Assembly: GCF_000177675.1 (NCBI RefSeq)
Contig: NZ_ADGX01000096.1
Location: 1 to 32,155, forward strand
Source of the DNA: Parafrankia sp. EUN1f
GTDB taxonomy: Bacteria > Actinomycetota > Actinomycetes > Frankiales > Frankiaceae
Length of the DNA: 32,155 nucleotides
Reading direction: 5' to 3'
A program made the position numbers and the translations under genes. Shown here one piece after another: positions 1 through 8,438 of this stretch (positions are counted from its first letter, which is position 1; each line of letters begins with the position of its first letter). Below the pieces are notes generated by a model. That model was not told the origin of the DNA. It was given only the letters and a program-made list of their open reading frames with translations, and did not search any database.

Positions 1-428
1 CGTCAGCGGATGACCCGGTGCGGGCGTGGCACACATAGCTCACCGGCGGGCGGCGATGATGCTCGGGTGTGTTGTCTCCGGGGTGCTGGCGTCTCGGTAC
101 AGTGCGGCTGGCATTGGATGTGGGGTTCAGGAGATGTCGAGTTCGGCTGCCTCACCTGAGCTGATCGAGTGCTGCGGAGCGTGACCATGCTACAGCGGCG
201 CCGCGACTGTTCCCATTGGTGGTGGTTGACCGGTGGCGCGTTGGATGCCTTCGGCCCTAAGCCACCGGTGGTGGGGTCGACCGGCGACCGAGATGTGCCC
301 GGTGCCGCGATCTGTCCTCATCCGACGTTCCGAGACAGGTTGGCGAGTTGCCGCGCCACCGTCCCCGTCGACGATGTCTGCCGGTAGTAGCGTGACGGCA
401 CGACGGGGCCGATCAGAGCTCCCGCAGC
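1..428. other. Non-coding stretch upstream of add
   Basis: No convincing gene is seen here. The short open frames have no recognisable protein, and the longer minus-strand frame reaching in from add is its antisense shadow. The one structure visible is a perfect 9-bp inverted repeat, ACCGGTGGC at 229-237 and GCCACCGGT at 261-269, with a 23-nt loop. It could be the terminator of a gene lying left of the window or part of the add leader. I could not identify a clear -10/-35 pair for add. Confidence 0.5.
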
Positions 429-1529
429 GTGTGGCGAGGTGACAGGCTGATCACCGAATCCGAGATCCGTCGGGCGCCCAAGGTTCTGCTGCACGACCAT
501 CTGGACGGCGGCCTGAGGCCCGAGACCATCGTCGAGCTGGCGGACGCTACGGGCTACGGCGGCCTGCCGACCACGGACGTCGACAAGCTCCGGACCTGGT
601 TCCGCGGCGGCGCCCACACCGGGTCCCTGGTGCGTTACCTGGAGACGTTCAGCCACACGGTGGGCGTCATGCAGACGGCGGACGCGCTGGCCCGGGTCGC
701 GCGTGAGTGCGCCGAGGACCTGGCCGCCGACGGTGTCGTCTACGCGGAGGTCCGCTTCGCCCCCGAGCTGCACGGTGAGAGGGGCCTCTCGCTCGACGGC
801 GTCGTCGAGGCCGTGCTGGACGGCTTCCGCACCGGGTCCGCCGGAACCGGTCTGCACATCCGGGCGCTGCTGACCGCGATGCGTCACCAGGCCCGTTCGC
901 TGGAGATCGCGGAGCTCGCCGTGCGCTGGCGGGAGGCCGGCGTGGTCGGCTTCGACATCGCCGGAGCGGAGGCGGGCAACCCGCCGACCCGGCACCTCGA
1001 CGCCTTCCAGTACATGCAGCGCGCGAACGGCCACTTCACGATCCACGCCGGGGAGGCCTTCGGGCTCCCGTCCATCTGGGAGGCGCTGCAGTGGTGCAAC
1101 GCCGACCGGCTCGGGCACGGCGTGCGCATCGTCGACGACATCACGGTCGACCCCGACGGCAACGCGACGCTGGGCGATCTGGCCAGCTTCGTGCGGGACG
1201 TCCGTGTCCCGCTCGAGATGTGCCCGTCGTCGAACGTGCACACGGGGGCGGCGCCGAGCCTGGACCGCCACCCGATCGGCCTGCTGCGCGACCTGCGGTT
1301 CCGGGTGACGGTGAACACCGACAACCGGCTGATGAGCGGTGTCACCCTGTCCAGCGAGTTCGCCGCCCTGGTCGAGACGTTCGGGTACGGCTGGTCGGAC
1401 ATCAGCTGGCTGACCATCAACGCGATGAAGTCGGCGTTCCTGCCGTTCGACCAGCGCCTGGCGCTGATCAACGACGTCATCAAGCCCGGTTTCGACGCGC
1501 TGACCCCGCCGGGCGCACCCGGAGCCTGA
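429..1529 (+). CDS. add: Adenosine deaminase
   Basis: Hydrolyses adenosine or deoxyadenosine to inosine or deoxyinosine plus ammonia in the cytoplasm, the entry step of purine nucleoside salvage. The 366-aa length is usual for the family. Zinc ligands are visible as H22 and H24 (LHDHLDGG), H206 (HAGE) and D298 (VNTDNRLMS). E209 of HAGE and H230 (RLGHG) fit the catalytic proton-transfer residues. The block [10 protein letters not shown] is also typical. VNTDN in place of the commoner NTDDP is, as I recall, normal for actinobacterial enzymes. The GTG at 429 is the first start that keeps the N-terminus, but its ribosome site is weak. The gene converges on tag, with a hairpin between them. Inosine made here feeds the phosphorylase at 10872. 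Add also lies in the same chromosomal block as deoD, pmmB and upp in mycobacteria. Confidence 0.95.
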   Translation: MWRGDRLITESEIRRAPKVLLHDHLDGGLRPETIVELADATGYGGLPTTDVDKLRTWFRGGAHTGSLVRYLETFSHTVGVMQTADALARVARECAEDLAADGVVYAEVRFAPELHGERGLSLDGVVEAVLDGFRTGSAGTGLHIRALLTAMRHQARSLEIAELAVRWREAGVVGFDIAGAEAGNPPTRHLDAFQYMQRANGHFTIHAGEAFGLPSIWEALQWCNADRLGHGVRIVDDITVDPDGNATLGDLASFVRDVRVPLEMCPSSNVHTGAAPSLDRHPIGLLRDLRFRVTVNTDNRLMSGVTLSSEFAALVETFGYGWSDISWLTINAMKSAFLPFDQRLALINDVIKPGFDALTPPGAPGA

Positions 1530-1540
1530 CCGAGTGCGAG

Positions 1541-1606
1541 TCCGCAGGATCTGAGGATCTTGGCCGTTCCCGCGACCGGGATCCTCAGGTTTTGCCTGGC
1601 AGCCGG
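1541..1606. repeat. Palindromic repeat copy 1, possible bidirectional terminator
   Basis: A 9-bp perfect inverted repeat, CTGAGGATC at 1551-1559 and GATCCTCAG at 1580-1588, lies between the convergent add and tag genes. Read on the minus strand, the 65-bp unit resembles the repeat at 14073-14146 over most of its length: CTGCC, GGCAA, TGAGGATC, GGTCG, then ATCCTCA and TGCGGA at matching spacing. The right part of the repeat encodes the last five residues (LPGKT) and the stop codon of tag, so the element has been built into that coding sequence. There is no T-run. A role in terminating both genes is inferred from position. Confidence 0.6.
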
Positions 1607-2208
1607 GCGTCCGCGCCGCGCGCCACGCAGTCGGCGAGGTGGTCGTCCACCAGCCCGCAGGCCTGCATCAGCGCGTACGCGGTGGTCGGGCCGAGGAAGA
1701 CGAAGCCCCGCGCGCGTAGCTCCTTGGCCAGCGCCTTCGACTCCGTGGTCACCGCCGGGACCTCGGCGAGCGTCCGGGGAACCGCCGTGGGTGACGACGG
1801 GGCGAAGGACCACACGATGTCCTCCAACGGGTCGTCCAGCGCGAGCACGGCGCGGGCGTTCGCGATCGTCGCCTCGATCTTGCGACGGTTCCGGACGATG
1901 CCGGCGTCCGCGAGCAGCGTCGTGACCCGCGGCTCGTCGAACGCCGCGACGGCGGCGGGGTCGAACCCGGCGAAGGCCGCCCGGAACGCCGGCCGCTTGC
2001 GCAGGATCGTCAGCCACGACAGCCCGGACTGGAACGCCTCCAGCGTGATCCGCTCGAACAGGCCGACGGTGTCCCGGACCGGCCGGCCCCACTCCGTGTC
2101 GTGGTAGTCGGTGTACAGCGGCGTCGACAGCGCCCACGGGCAGCGCAGCGCACCGTCCGGGCCCGCGACGGCACCACGGACCGGGTCATCAGCCATAGCC
2201 GCAACCAT
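1585..2208 (-). CDS. tag: DNA-3-methyladenine glycosylase I
   Basis: Removes 3-methyladenine from alkylated DNA, starting base-excision repair. The protein aligns throughout with E. coli Tag: RCPWA, YHDTEWG, LEAFQSGLSW, DAGIVRNRRKI and ACGLVDDH. The zinc-snap residues of the family are all present as C23, H36, H190 and C194, and E57 sits in the position of the E. coli base-recognition glutamate. Length is 207 aa against about 187 in E. coli, the surplus being an N-terminal extension of about 20 residues. A start at the internal ATG (2196) is equally possible because neither start has a clear ribosome site. The C-terminal LPGKT and stop come from the palindromic repeat. It is the last gene of a minus-strand run behind the sugar kinase. 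Confidence 0.95.
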   Translation of the reverse strand: MVAAMADDPVRGAVAGPDGALRCPWALSTPLYTDYHDTEWGRPVRDTVGLFERITLEAFQSGLSWLTILRKRPAFRAAFAGFDPAAVAAFDEPRVTTLLADAGIVRNRRKIEATIANARAVLALDDPLEDIVWSFAPSSPTAVPRTLAEVPAVTTESKALAKELRARGFVFLGPTTAYALMQACGLVDDHLADCVARGADARLPGKT

Positions 2209-2254
2209 CTCACGCTCGGCCGGACATCCAGACCAGGCCGGTCACGGACGGGCG

Positions 2255-3468
2255 TCAGGTCATCCAGCTCCGCGGGCCGAAGGTCTGCACGGAGCGGGCC
2301 GCGACCCGGGACGCCTCGCCGAGCGAGGAGACCAGCTCGTCGGTCGCGATCGCGCCGTGGGCCATCATCCAGGCGAAGGCGCCGTGGAAGATGTCGCCCG
2401 CGCCCAGGGTGTCCCGGGCGGTGACGACGGGTGGCAGCACGTAGCCGCGCCGGTCCTTCGTCGCCCAGCGAATCGGGCCCGGGCCGTCCGTGACGGCGAC
2501 GAAGAAGGGGCCGTAGTGCAACAGCAGGTCCAGGATGTCCGCGCCGGGGTCGAAGCCGGGCGGTCGGAACGCGGTGGAGCAGATCACGACGTCGACCAGC
2601 GGCAGGATCCGCTCGGTGCCCGGCTTCCAGCTTCCCCCGTCGAGCAGGACCGGCGGCCCGCCGCGCCGTAGCGACCGGAGCAGGCCGATCGCGGCGTCCA
2701 CCTGGTGGCCGTCGACGAGCACGACGTCAGCGTCGGCGACGGCGGCCGCGGCAGCGGTGTTCGCCGTGCATCGCGGCACCATCCCGTGCGTCGAGGCCAC
2801 CGCGCGCTCGCCGGTCACGGAGGTGACCATGACCGCCGACATCGGCAGAGCGAACGAGCTTCCCGGGCCCCGGCCCCGTAGCCCGCCGCGGGGTTCGCCC
2901 CCGCCGGGCCGCCGCCGATCACCCCGGCCGCTGCGCCACCGCCGTGAACACCACCATGAACACCGCCGTGACCGGCGACGGCGCCGTGCCCGACGGCGCC
3001 CGCCTGGCCGGGACCGACCAGGCCTCCGTTCCCGCCGGCACCGGGATGGCCCGAGGCCTTGCCGCGCAGTACGGCCGCGGCGGCCGCCGTCGGGCCGTAC
3101 TGGGACCGCAGGCCGCTCGCCCGGCTCCCGACCGGCAGGTGCGGCGTTGGAAGCTGGCCCACGTGCTGGCCGGCTCCGCCCGCCCCGCCGGCCGGGTCGC
3201 CGGCGGTCTGCTCGGGGACCAGCTCGAGGTGGCGGATCCGGTGGCGGGCGAGATCCGCGTGTACCAGCGCGGCCGCGGGGGAGGTGCCGATCGCGCTCAC
3301 CAGGCAGGGGCGCCCGCCGAGGTAGGCGAACGTCACCGCCGCGTTCGTCGCGGGGCCACCCGCATTCATGGCGAAATCCCGGGCCACACACTTCTCGTCG
3401 GCGGCTGGCAGTCGGTCCACGAGGTAGACCGAATCAAGCGTCGTCAGGCCGACGAAGACGCCTTTCAT
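2255..3468 (-). pseudogene. PfkB-family carbohydrate kinase, frame-disrupted with Gly/Ala-rich insert
   Basis: Ribokinase/PfkB-fold sugar kinase read in two frames. Frame one, from the ATG at 3468, gives the N-terminal lobe: FVGLTTLDSVYLVDRLP, then NAGGPATNAAVTFAYLGG (substrate-binding GG motif), up to about residue 90 at nucleotide 3199. Frame two resumes near 2850 with LPMSAVMVTSVTGERAV and carries the catalytic signature DTLGAGD (codons 2393-2413) to the stop at 2255. Between them lie about 340 bp of Gly/Ala/His/Val-rich low-complexity sequence, within which one base is missing relative to a single frame. Joined, the product would be about 404 aa against about 300 for the family. Substrate cannot be told from sequence. 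It may be a decayed gene, a gene with an expanded linker and a sequencing error, or one using frameshifting. It sits between lpdA and tag on the same strand. Confidence 0.7.
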
Positions 3469-3507
3469 GCGCCCATTATCCGGCCTGCGCCGGAGTGAGA
3501 GGCCTGT

Positions 3508-4959
3508 TCAGGCGGGGGTGTCGAACCCGGCGAACAGGTCGCGAGGCCGCAGGACCCGGGCCGCCTCGGTGATGGAACCGGACAAGGAGGGATAGATCGA
3601 GAAGGTGTGTGCGATCTGGTCCACGGTGAGACCGTTCTCGACCGCGATGGAAATTGAGAGGATTAGTTCACTTGCACGCGGAGCGACGATGACGCCACCG
3701 AGCACGCTGCCACTTCCGGGCCGACAGAACAACTTCACGAAACCATCCGATATCCCCATCATCTTCGCCCGGGGATTGCGGGCCAGTGGCACCGTGGTGA
3801 CCTCGGCGGCGATCGCGCCGGAGTCCTTCATCCGCTGCGTCACGCCCACCGTGGCGATCTCGGGCTCGGTGAAGATGTTCGAGGAGACGGTGCCCAGCCG
3901 CAGCGGGGTGACCGCCTCGCCCAGCGCGTGCCACATCGCGATGCGCCCCTGCATGGCCGCCACCGAGGCCAGGGGGAGCACCCCGGTGCAGTCACCGGCC
4001 GCGTACACGCCGGGAACCGACGTCCGCGACATGCGGTCGACCACGATGTGGCCACCCGAGCCGAGGCGCACGCCGACCTCGGTGAGCCCGAGGCTCTTCG
4101 TCCGCGGCACCGAGCCCACCGCCATCAGGGCGTGGCTGCCGGTCACGGCCCTGCCGTCGGTCAGCTCGACGAGCACACCGTCACCGATCCGCCGCACGGA
4201 TGCGGCCCGGGAGCGGTTGAGCACCTGGATGCCACGGCGGACGAAGACGTCCTCGATCACGCGGGCGGCGTCGGAGTCCTCACCGGGCAGCACCCGCTCG
4301 CGGGAGGAGACGAGAGTCACCTCCGCGCCCAGCGCGCGGTAGGCGCTCGCGAACTCGGCGCCGGTCACCCCGGAGCCCACGACCACCAGGTGCTCCGGGA
4401 TCTCCTTCAGGTCGTACAGGTGGCGCCAGGTGAGGATGCGCTCGCCGTCCGGCTCGCATCCGGGGACCTCGCGGGGGGAGGCACCGGTCGCGACCAGCAC
4501 GACGTCGCCGACGAAGGTCTCACCGTCCGCGGTCTCGACGGCGTGCGGGCCGACCAGCCGCCCGGTGCTGTGCACCACGTGGACGTGCTCGCGCTCGAGG
4601 TGGTGGCGGATGTCGGCGGACTGCGCCAGGGCCAGCGCCCGCACCCGCTCGTTGACCTGCTCGGGATCCACCGACACCACGTCGGGCGGGGTGAGGTGCG
4701 GCCGCCCGGTCAGCTCCCAGCTGCCGACCGCGACACCGGGATCGGCATGCGGACGGACCCCGAGCGCCGGTGCCATCGCGAAGTTCGTCATCGTCTCCGA
4801 GGTCGCGATGAGTGCCTTGGACGGAACGCAGTCGGTCAGGACACAGGCGCCGCCGATGCCGTCGGAGTCGATCACGGTCACCGTGGCGCCTAGCGAGGCG
4901 GCGACCAGGGCTGCCTCGTAGCCCCCCGGCCCGCCGCCGAGGATGACGATTCGCGTCAC
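3508..4959 (-). CDS. lpdA: NAD(P)H-quinone dehydrogenase, LpdA-type flavoprotein
   Basis: A 483-aa pyridine nucleotide-disulphide oxidoreductase expected to move electrons from NAD(P)H to quinones. The FAD site GGGPGGYEAA is at 8-17, the NAD(P) site VVGSGVTGAE at 193-202, the second FAD motif AAGDCTG at 320-326, and the dimerisation domain is C-terminal. The end reads IYPSLSGSITEA (455-466) where true lipoamide dehydrogenases have the catalytic His-Glu pair, so it is not the E3 subunit. This ending matches what I recall of M. tuberculosis LpdA (Rv3303c). Unlike that protein as I remember it, both redox cysteines are present here (C39 and C44 in GGACVLTDC). The GTG start at 4959 is chosen because a strong GGAGG lies just upstream and the Rossmann motif begins at residue 3. 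An open frame continues upstream but lacks homology. Confidence 0.9.
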   Translation of the reverse strand: MTRIVILGGGPGGYEAALVAASLGATVTVIDSDGIGGACVLTDCVPSKALIATSETMTNFAMAPALGVRPHADPGVAVGSWELTGRPHLTPPDVVSVDPEQVNERVRALALAQSADIRHHLEREHVHVVHSTGRLVGPHAVETADGETFVGDVVLVATGASPREVPGCEPDGERILTWRHLYDLKEIPEHLVVVGSGVTGAEFASAYRALGAEVTLVSSRERVLPGEDSDAARVIEDVFVRRGIQVLNRSRAASVRRIGDGVLVELTDGRAVTGSHALMAVGSVPRTKSLGLTEVGVRLGSGGHIVVDRMSRTSVPGVYAAGDCTGVLPLASVAAMQGRIAMWHALGEAVTPLRLGTVSSNIFTEPEIATVGVTQRMKDSGAIAAEVTTVPLARNPRAKMMGISDGFVKLFCRPGSGSVLGGVIVAPRASELILSISIAVENGLTVDQIAHTFSIYPSLSGSITEAARVLRPRDLFAGFDTPA

Positions 4960-5181
4960 GTGAGGTCCTCCCTGAGCTCGCGGTACCCCTCTAGTTTGCC
5001 CCTCTTCCGACGTCCCTCTCGTTCCGGTTCGGTCGGCTCCGTAGTATCTCCACCGACGTCGGACGACCTGATGTGACGTCGGTTCATCCCGTGACCCACA
5101 CCCCGTGACGCCGGCGGCCACTCCCGGCGTGGCAGCACCCCGCGTGAACACACCTGGCGGGGAGATCGGAAGACTCCGACG
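4960..5181. promoter_or_regulatory. Divergent promoter region of lpdA and the GGCT-like gene
   Basis: A 222-bp divergent intergenic region. Three GACGTC cores occur in CCGACGTC (5007-5014), the 10-bp palindrome CCGACGTCGG (5053-5062) and GACGTCGG (5075-5082). The spacing of the last two, 20 bp centre to centre, is close to two helical turns. A short TA-containing stretch (GTAGTATC, 5041-5048) could hold a minus-strand -10. Regulation by a shared DNA-binding protein is a guess from the repeated core. In a GC-rich genome such palindromes also arise by chance. Confidence 0.3.
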
Positions 5182-5622
5182 ATGACGAAGTACGCCGCCT
5201 ACGCGAGCAACCTCGATCCGACGCACATGAAGGAACGTGCGCCGCACTCCCCGGTGATCGGTACCGGGTGGATCAGGGGTTGGCGCCTGACCTTCGGCGG
5301 TGAGAGCGTCGGCTGGGATGGCGCGCTCTCCACCATCGTCGAGGCGCCGGGCTCCCACGTGTACGTGCTCCTCTACGACCTCGATCGTTACGATCTGGAG
5401 CGTCTCGATGTCTGGGAGGGGGCGGACACCGGCCTCTACACCCGGATCCGGGTACGGGTGTCAACTCTGGACGGTGAGAGCCTGGCCTGGACGTACGTTC
5501 TGAACGCCTACGAGGGCGGGCTGCCGTCACGCAACCACGTCGACAAGATCGCCGATGCCGCGGAGAAGGCGGGCGCGCCGTCCGAATACGTCCTCGAGCT
5601 GCGGAACCGCCCGATCGCCTGA
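5182..5622 (+). CDS. Gamma-glutamylcyclotransferase-like protein
   Basis: A 146-aa protein of the GGCT/AIG2 fold. It shows the N-terminal substrate loop YAAYASNL (4-11, equivalent to YGSNL), the segment DVWEGADTGLYTR with E79 in the place of the catalytic glutamate, and the C-terminal YVLNAYEGGLPS block. Enzymes of this fold cleave gamma-glutamyl amides, releasing 5-oxoproline. The actual substrate here is unknown, since actinobacteria generally make mycothiol rather than glutathione. The ATG at 5182 follows a purine-rich GGAGATCGGAAGA leader. It is divergent from lpdA and convergent with the M20 gene, the same order I recall for Rv3303c-Rv3304-Rv3305c in M. tuberculosis. Confidence 0.8.
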   Translation: MTKYAAYASNLDPTHMKERAPHSPVIGTGWIRGWRLTFGGESVGWDGALSTIVEAPGSHVYVLLYDLDRYDLERLDVWEGADTGLYTRIRVRVSTLDGESLAWTYVLNAYEGGLPSRNHVDKIADAAEKAGAPSEYVLELRNRPIA

Positions 5623-5640
5623 CGCGCGGCGGGCACCGGC

Positions 5641-5664
5641 CCGGGCCCGTCTCGGCGGGCCCGG
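5641..5664. terminator. Bidirectional hairpin terminator
   Basis: Perfect 9-bp stem CCGGGCCCG (5641-5649) and CGGGCCCGG (5656-5664) with a 6-nt loop. It sits 18 bp after the stop of the GGCT-like gene and 8 bp from the stop of the convergent M20 gene. There is no T-tract on either side, as is usual for high-GC actinobacteria. Confidence 0.75.
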
Positions 5665-5671
5665 GGCTCGC

Positions 5672-6928
5672 TCAGGCGGGAGGCCCGTCAATGCTCGCCG
5701 GGTCGGCGTAGCGGTCGAGCAGCTCGCACGCCGCGGTGGAGAGAAATCGCACACCGACGCCGATGGCCTGCTCGTCCACGTCGAAGCTGCCCTGGTGCAG
5801 ATCGTAGGTGGTGCCACCGGGGGTGCGGGTGCCGAGCCGGGCGAGGGCGCCGGGCACATGGGTGAGATACCAGCCGAAGTCCTCACCGCCCAGCGACTGG
5901 GCGACCGACGTCGCCGCCTCGTGCCCGAACACCGCGTCAACGACCGCGCCGAACGCGTCGATGACGGCGGCGTTGTTGACCACCGGGGGCACCCCGCGGA
6001 CGTAGTCGATGGCGATCTGCGCCCTGTAGGGCGCGACGATCTGTTCGGCGAGCCGCTCGAGCAGCTCGGGGGTCGCATCCCAGGTCTCGCGGGACAGCGT
6101 GCGGATCGTCCCGCGCAGCTTGCCGGTGCGCGGGATGGCGTTGGCGACCGTGCCGGCCTGGACCTGGCCCCAGACCAGCGACAACGCTGAACGGGGATCG
6201 ACCCGCCGGGAGAGCGCGGCGGGCAGGTCGACGGCGAGCCGGGCCAGCGTGTAGACCAGATCCACCGTGTTCTGGGGGCGTGAGGTGTGGCCGCCCGGCC
6301 CCGCCAGTGTGATCTCCACCGCATCCGCGGCCGAGGTGATCGGGCCGGAGCGCAGCCCGATCGTGCCCGCGTCGAGCGCCGGGTCGCAGTGCATGGTGAT
6401 CGCGGCGGTCACCGGCTTGAGGACGCCGGCGTCGATCACATCCAGCGCGCCGCCGGGCACGGTCTCCTCCGCCGGCTGGAAGAGCAGGCGGACGGTACCG
6501 GGCAGCGGGTGTGTCCGGGCGTAGGCGGCGAGGGCGAGGCCCGCCCCGAGGGTGACCGTCGTGTGCACGTCGTGGCCGCACGCGTGGGCGACGCCGGGCA
6601 CCGTTGACCGGTACGGCACGTCCTTGACGTCGGACAGGGGCAGCGCGTCCAGGTCGGCCCGCAGCATCACGACCGGGGCGTCCGCGTCCACCCCCAGGCC
6701 GATGTCGCACCACAGGCCCGGAACGTCGGGGAAGCGCTGCGGGCTCAACCCCGCGGCGTGCAGGCGTTCCTCGACGACACTGGTCGTGCGGTGCTCCTGG
6801 CGGCCGAGCTCGGGGTGGGCGTGTAGATCACGGCGCAGCCGGATCAGGTCATCCTCGTGCTCCGCCAGCCAGACCGCCGCGGCGGGCGCCATCGCCGCAG
6901 CGGTCCCGTGTGTCATGTCCGATGTCAT
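5672..6928 (-). CDS. M20D-family amidohydrolase / metallopeptidase
   Basis: Di-zinc amidohydrolase of the N-acyl-amino-acid deacylase (hippurate hydrolase, AmiA/AmiB) group, 418 aa, cytoplasmic. The metal site is visible: C117 and H119 in HACGHD, E154/E155 in FQPAEE, H180 in MHCDP, and a C-terminal His in TYDLHQG. The lid or dimerisation domain begins around LAGPGGHTSRPQ (about residues 213-224), and LGGEDFGWYL near residue 355 is the usual C-terminal block. Several ATGs are possible at the N-terminus (6928, 6916), and I keep the longest. Position beside lpdA and the GGCT-like gene matches the amiA1/amiB1 place in mycobacteria as I recall it. Likely substrates are N-acyl amino acids or small peptide conjugates; the exact one is unknown. 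Confidence 0.9.
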   Translation of the reverse strand: MTSDMTHGTAAAMAPAAAVWLAEHEDDLIRLRRDLHAHPELGRQEHRTTSVVEERLHAAGLSPQRFPDVPGLWCDIGLGVDADAPVVMLRADLDALPLSDVKDVPYRSTVPGVAHACGHDVHTTVTLGAGLALAAYARTHPLPGTVRLLFQPAEETVPGGALDVIDAGVLKPVTAAITMHCDPALDAGTIGLRSGPITSAADAVEITLAGPGGHTSRPQNTVDLVYTLARLAVDLPAALSRRVDPRSALSLVWGQVQAGTVANAIPRTGKLRGTIRTLSRETWDATPELLERLAEQIVAPYRAQIAIDYVRGVPPVVNNAAVIDAFGAVVDAVFGHEAATSVAQSLGGEDFGWYLTHVPGALARLGTRTPGGTTYDLHQGSFDVDEQAIGVGVRFLSTAACELLDRYADPASIDGPPA

Positions 6929-6965
6929 CTACCGGGCCAGGCCCTCCGCCGAGTTCTCCGGCCAG

Positions 6966-8114
6966 CTACCCGGGGGTCACTGGCCAACCCATGTTCATCT
7001 CCGCCAGCAGCGTATCCACCACGGCGGTGAGGTCCCCGCCGGCCCGCCGGGCCGCGGCCTCCTGCCGGGCGTGGCTGGCACCATCCGTCAGGATCCGGTG
7101 AACGTTACGCAGCTCCTCGGCACAGCCGAGCCGGCGGGCCACCGGGAGAAGGTCATCGACAAGGTCCTCGATCTCGGTGCGCACCGGGCGGACCGCACCG
7201 TGGTCGTCCACGACGATCTCGGCGTCGAGCCCGTAGCGGGCGGCCCGCCACTTGTTCTCCTGCACGACCCAACGGTGCGGCGCGGGCAGCATGTAACCCC
7301 GGTCGAGCTGGGTGTTCATCCGGTCGATGAGGCACTGGGCCAGGGCCGCGACCGCCCCGATCTCCAGCAGGGTCGGCAGGCCGTCGCAGATACGCAGCTC
7401 CACCGTGCCGAAGTTCGGATGCGGGCGGATATCCCACCACACCTCACGGATCGTCTCGATCGTGCCGGACGAGACGAGGGTTTCCATGAACTGCTCGAAG
7501 GCGGCCCAGTCATGCAGCGGATACGGCAGGCCGGCAGTCGGCAGGCTTTCGAAGATCTGGGACCGTGATGACGCGAGCCCGGTGTGCGTGCCCTTCCAGT
7601 ACGGTGATGACGCTGAGAGGGCCAGAAAATGTGGAATGTACGACATTAGCGCATTCACGATCGGCATCGCCTTCGCCGGCGAGCGGACGCCCACGTGCAC
7701 ATGCACCCCGAAGATGAGCAGCCGTCGGGCCAGCCACTGCATCTGCTCCACCAGGCGGCTGTACCGCTCGTCGGTGGTAATCCGTTGCGTCGTGTAGTCG
7801 CTGAACGGATGAGTTCCGGAGCACATCAGGCCAAGACCACGTCGTTCTGCGAGGTCACGCAGCGGGTCGACGGTTCCGCTCAGGTCCGCGAGCGCCTCCG
7901 GTACGGTTGCGCAGACCCCGGTGATCACTTCGATCGTGGACTCGAAGAGTTCGTGCTTCGCCTTCGCCGCGGCTTCTTCGCCGACCTTCGCGCGCAGGTC
8001 CTCAAGGATCTCGGTCGCGCCGCAACGCAGGTGGCGGCTCTGCAGGTCGACGAGTTCCAGCTCCCACTCGATTCCCAGGCTGGAACTCGGCGACGATGTG
8101 AAGGGAATGTGCAC
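6966..8114 (-). CDS. Glutamate-cysteine ligase 2-type (YbdK family) carboxylate-amine ligase
   Basis: A 382-aa ATP-dependent ligase of the GCS2 fold. It resembles the M. tuberculosis Rv0433 product along its length as I recall that sequence: LGIEWELELVD (13-23), CSGTHPFS, WLARRLLIFGVHVHVGVRS, ALSASSPYWKG, PTAGLPYPLHDW, WWDIRPHPNFGTVELRICDGLPT and QENKWRAARYGLDA. Family members join an amine to the gamma-carboxylate of glutamate or a similar acid. The true substrate in actinobacteria is not settled, so the name is by homology only. The GTG start at 8114 has a strong GGAGGAG site a few bases upstream. The gene lies 37 bp upstream of the M20 gene on the same strand and is probably cotranscribed with it. 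Confidence 0.88.
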   Translation of the reverse strand: MHIPFTSSPSSSLGIEWELELVDLQSRHLRCGATEILEDLRAKVGEEAAAKAKHELFESTIEVITGVCATVPEALADLSGTVDPLRDLAERRGLGLMCSGTHPFSDYTTQRITTDERYSRLVEQMQWLARRLLIFGVHVHVGVRSPAKAMPIVNALMSYIPHFLALSASSPYWKGTHTGLASSRSQIFESLPTAGLPYPLHDWAAFEQFMETLVSSGTIETIREVWWDIRPHPNFGTVELRICDGLPTLLEIGAVAALAQCLIDRMNTQLDRGYMLPAPHRWVVQENKWRAARYGLDAEIVVDDHGAVRPVRTEIEDLVDDLLPVARRLGCAEELRNVHRILTDGASHARQEAAARRAGGDLTAVVDTLLAEMNMGWPVTPG

Positions 8115-8438
8115 CGCGGCTCCTCCGGGTGAGCGGGCACGCCGGTGGGCGAACCCGGAACTCGGGCAGCGAGCTCTCCGGGCTGGTTACCCAGACCGCG
8201 CGGTCGTATCCCCGCCGAGGAAGGCGGAGGGGCCACTTTTGTTGGCCGGCGCCGGAGGCGCGCACGCCAGTTCCCGGATCAGCTCCAACTCGGAGTCATA
8301 TTAAGGTTGCATTTCGCGGCTTGTATAGAACAACTTTCAAACCAATCGCCCTTTTTGCGCGACGACATGATGGATCCGCGCAGCCGTGTCGGGAGCCGTG
8401 GGGCGGGGTGGGGGAGTGGCGTGCCGGCTCCGCCGGCG
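8115..8438. promoter_or_regulatory. Leader of the GCS2-type gene, with an AT-rich island
   Basis: 324 bp with no gene. The stretch 8295-8360 is markedly AT-richer than its surroundings (TATTAAGGTTGCATTT, then TTGTATAGAACAACTTTC), which in this genome points to a promoter. It most likely serves the minus-strand gene starting at 8114, which would leave a leader of up to about 180 nt. I could not fix a -35/-10 pair with usual spacing. A small hairpin, GCCGGC 8423-8428 and 8432-8437 with a 3-nt loop, directly follows the aspS stop and may end that transcript. Confidence 0.4.

Noticed and set aside
229-269. Hairpin upstream of add as a purine riboswitch
   Set aside because: Just one simple stem. 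None of the conserved junction bases of a purine aptamer are seen, and the region is GC-rich and unstructured otherwise.
318-1271. 317-codon minus-strand frame opposite add
   Set aside because: Shadow of add; no start signals or motifs.
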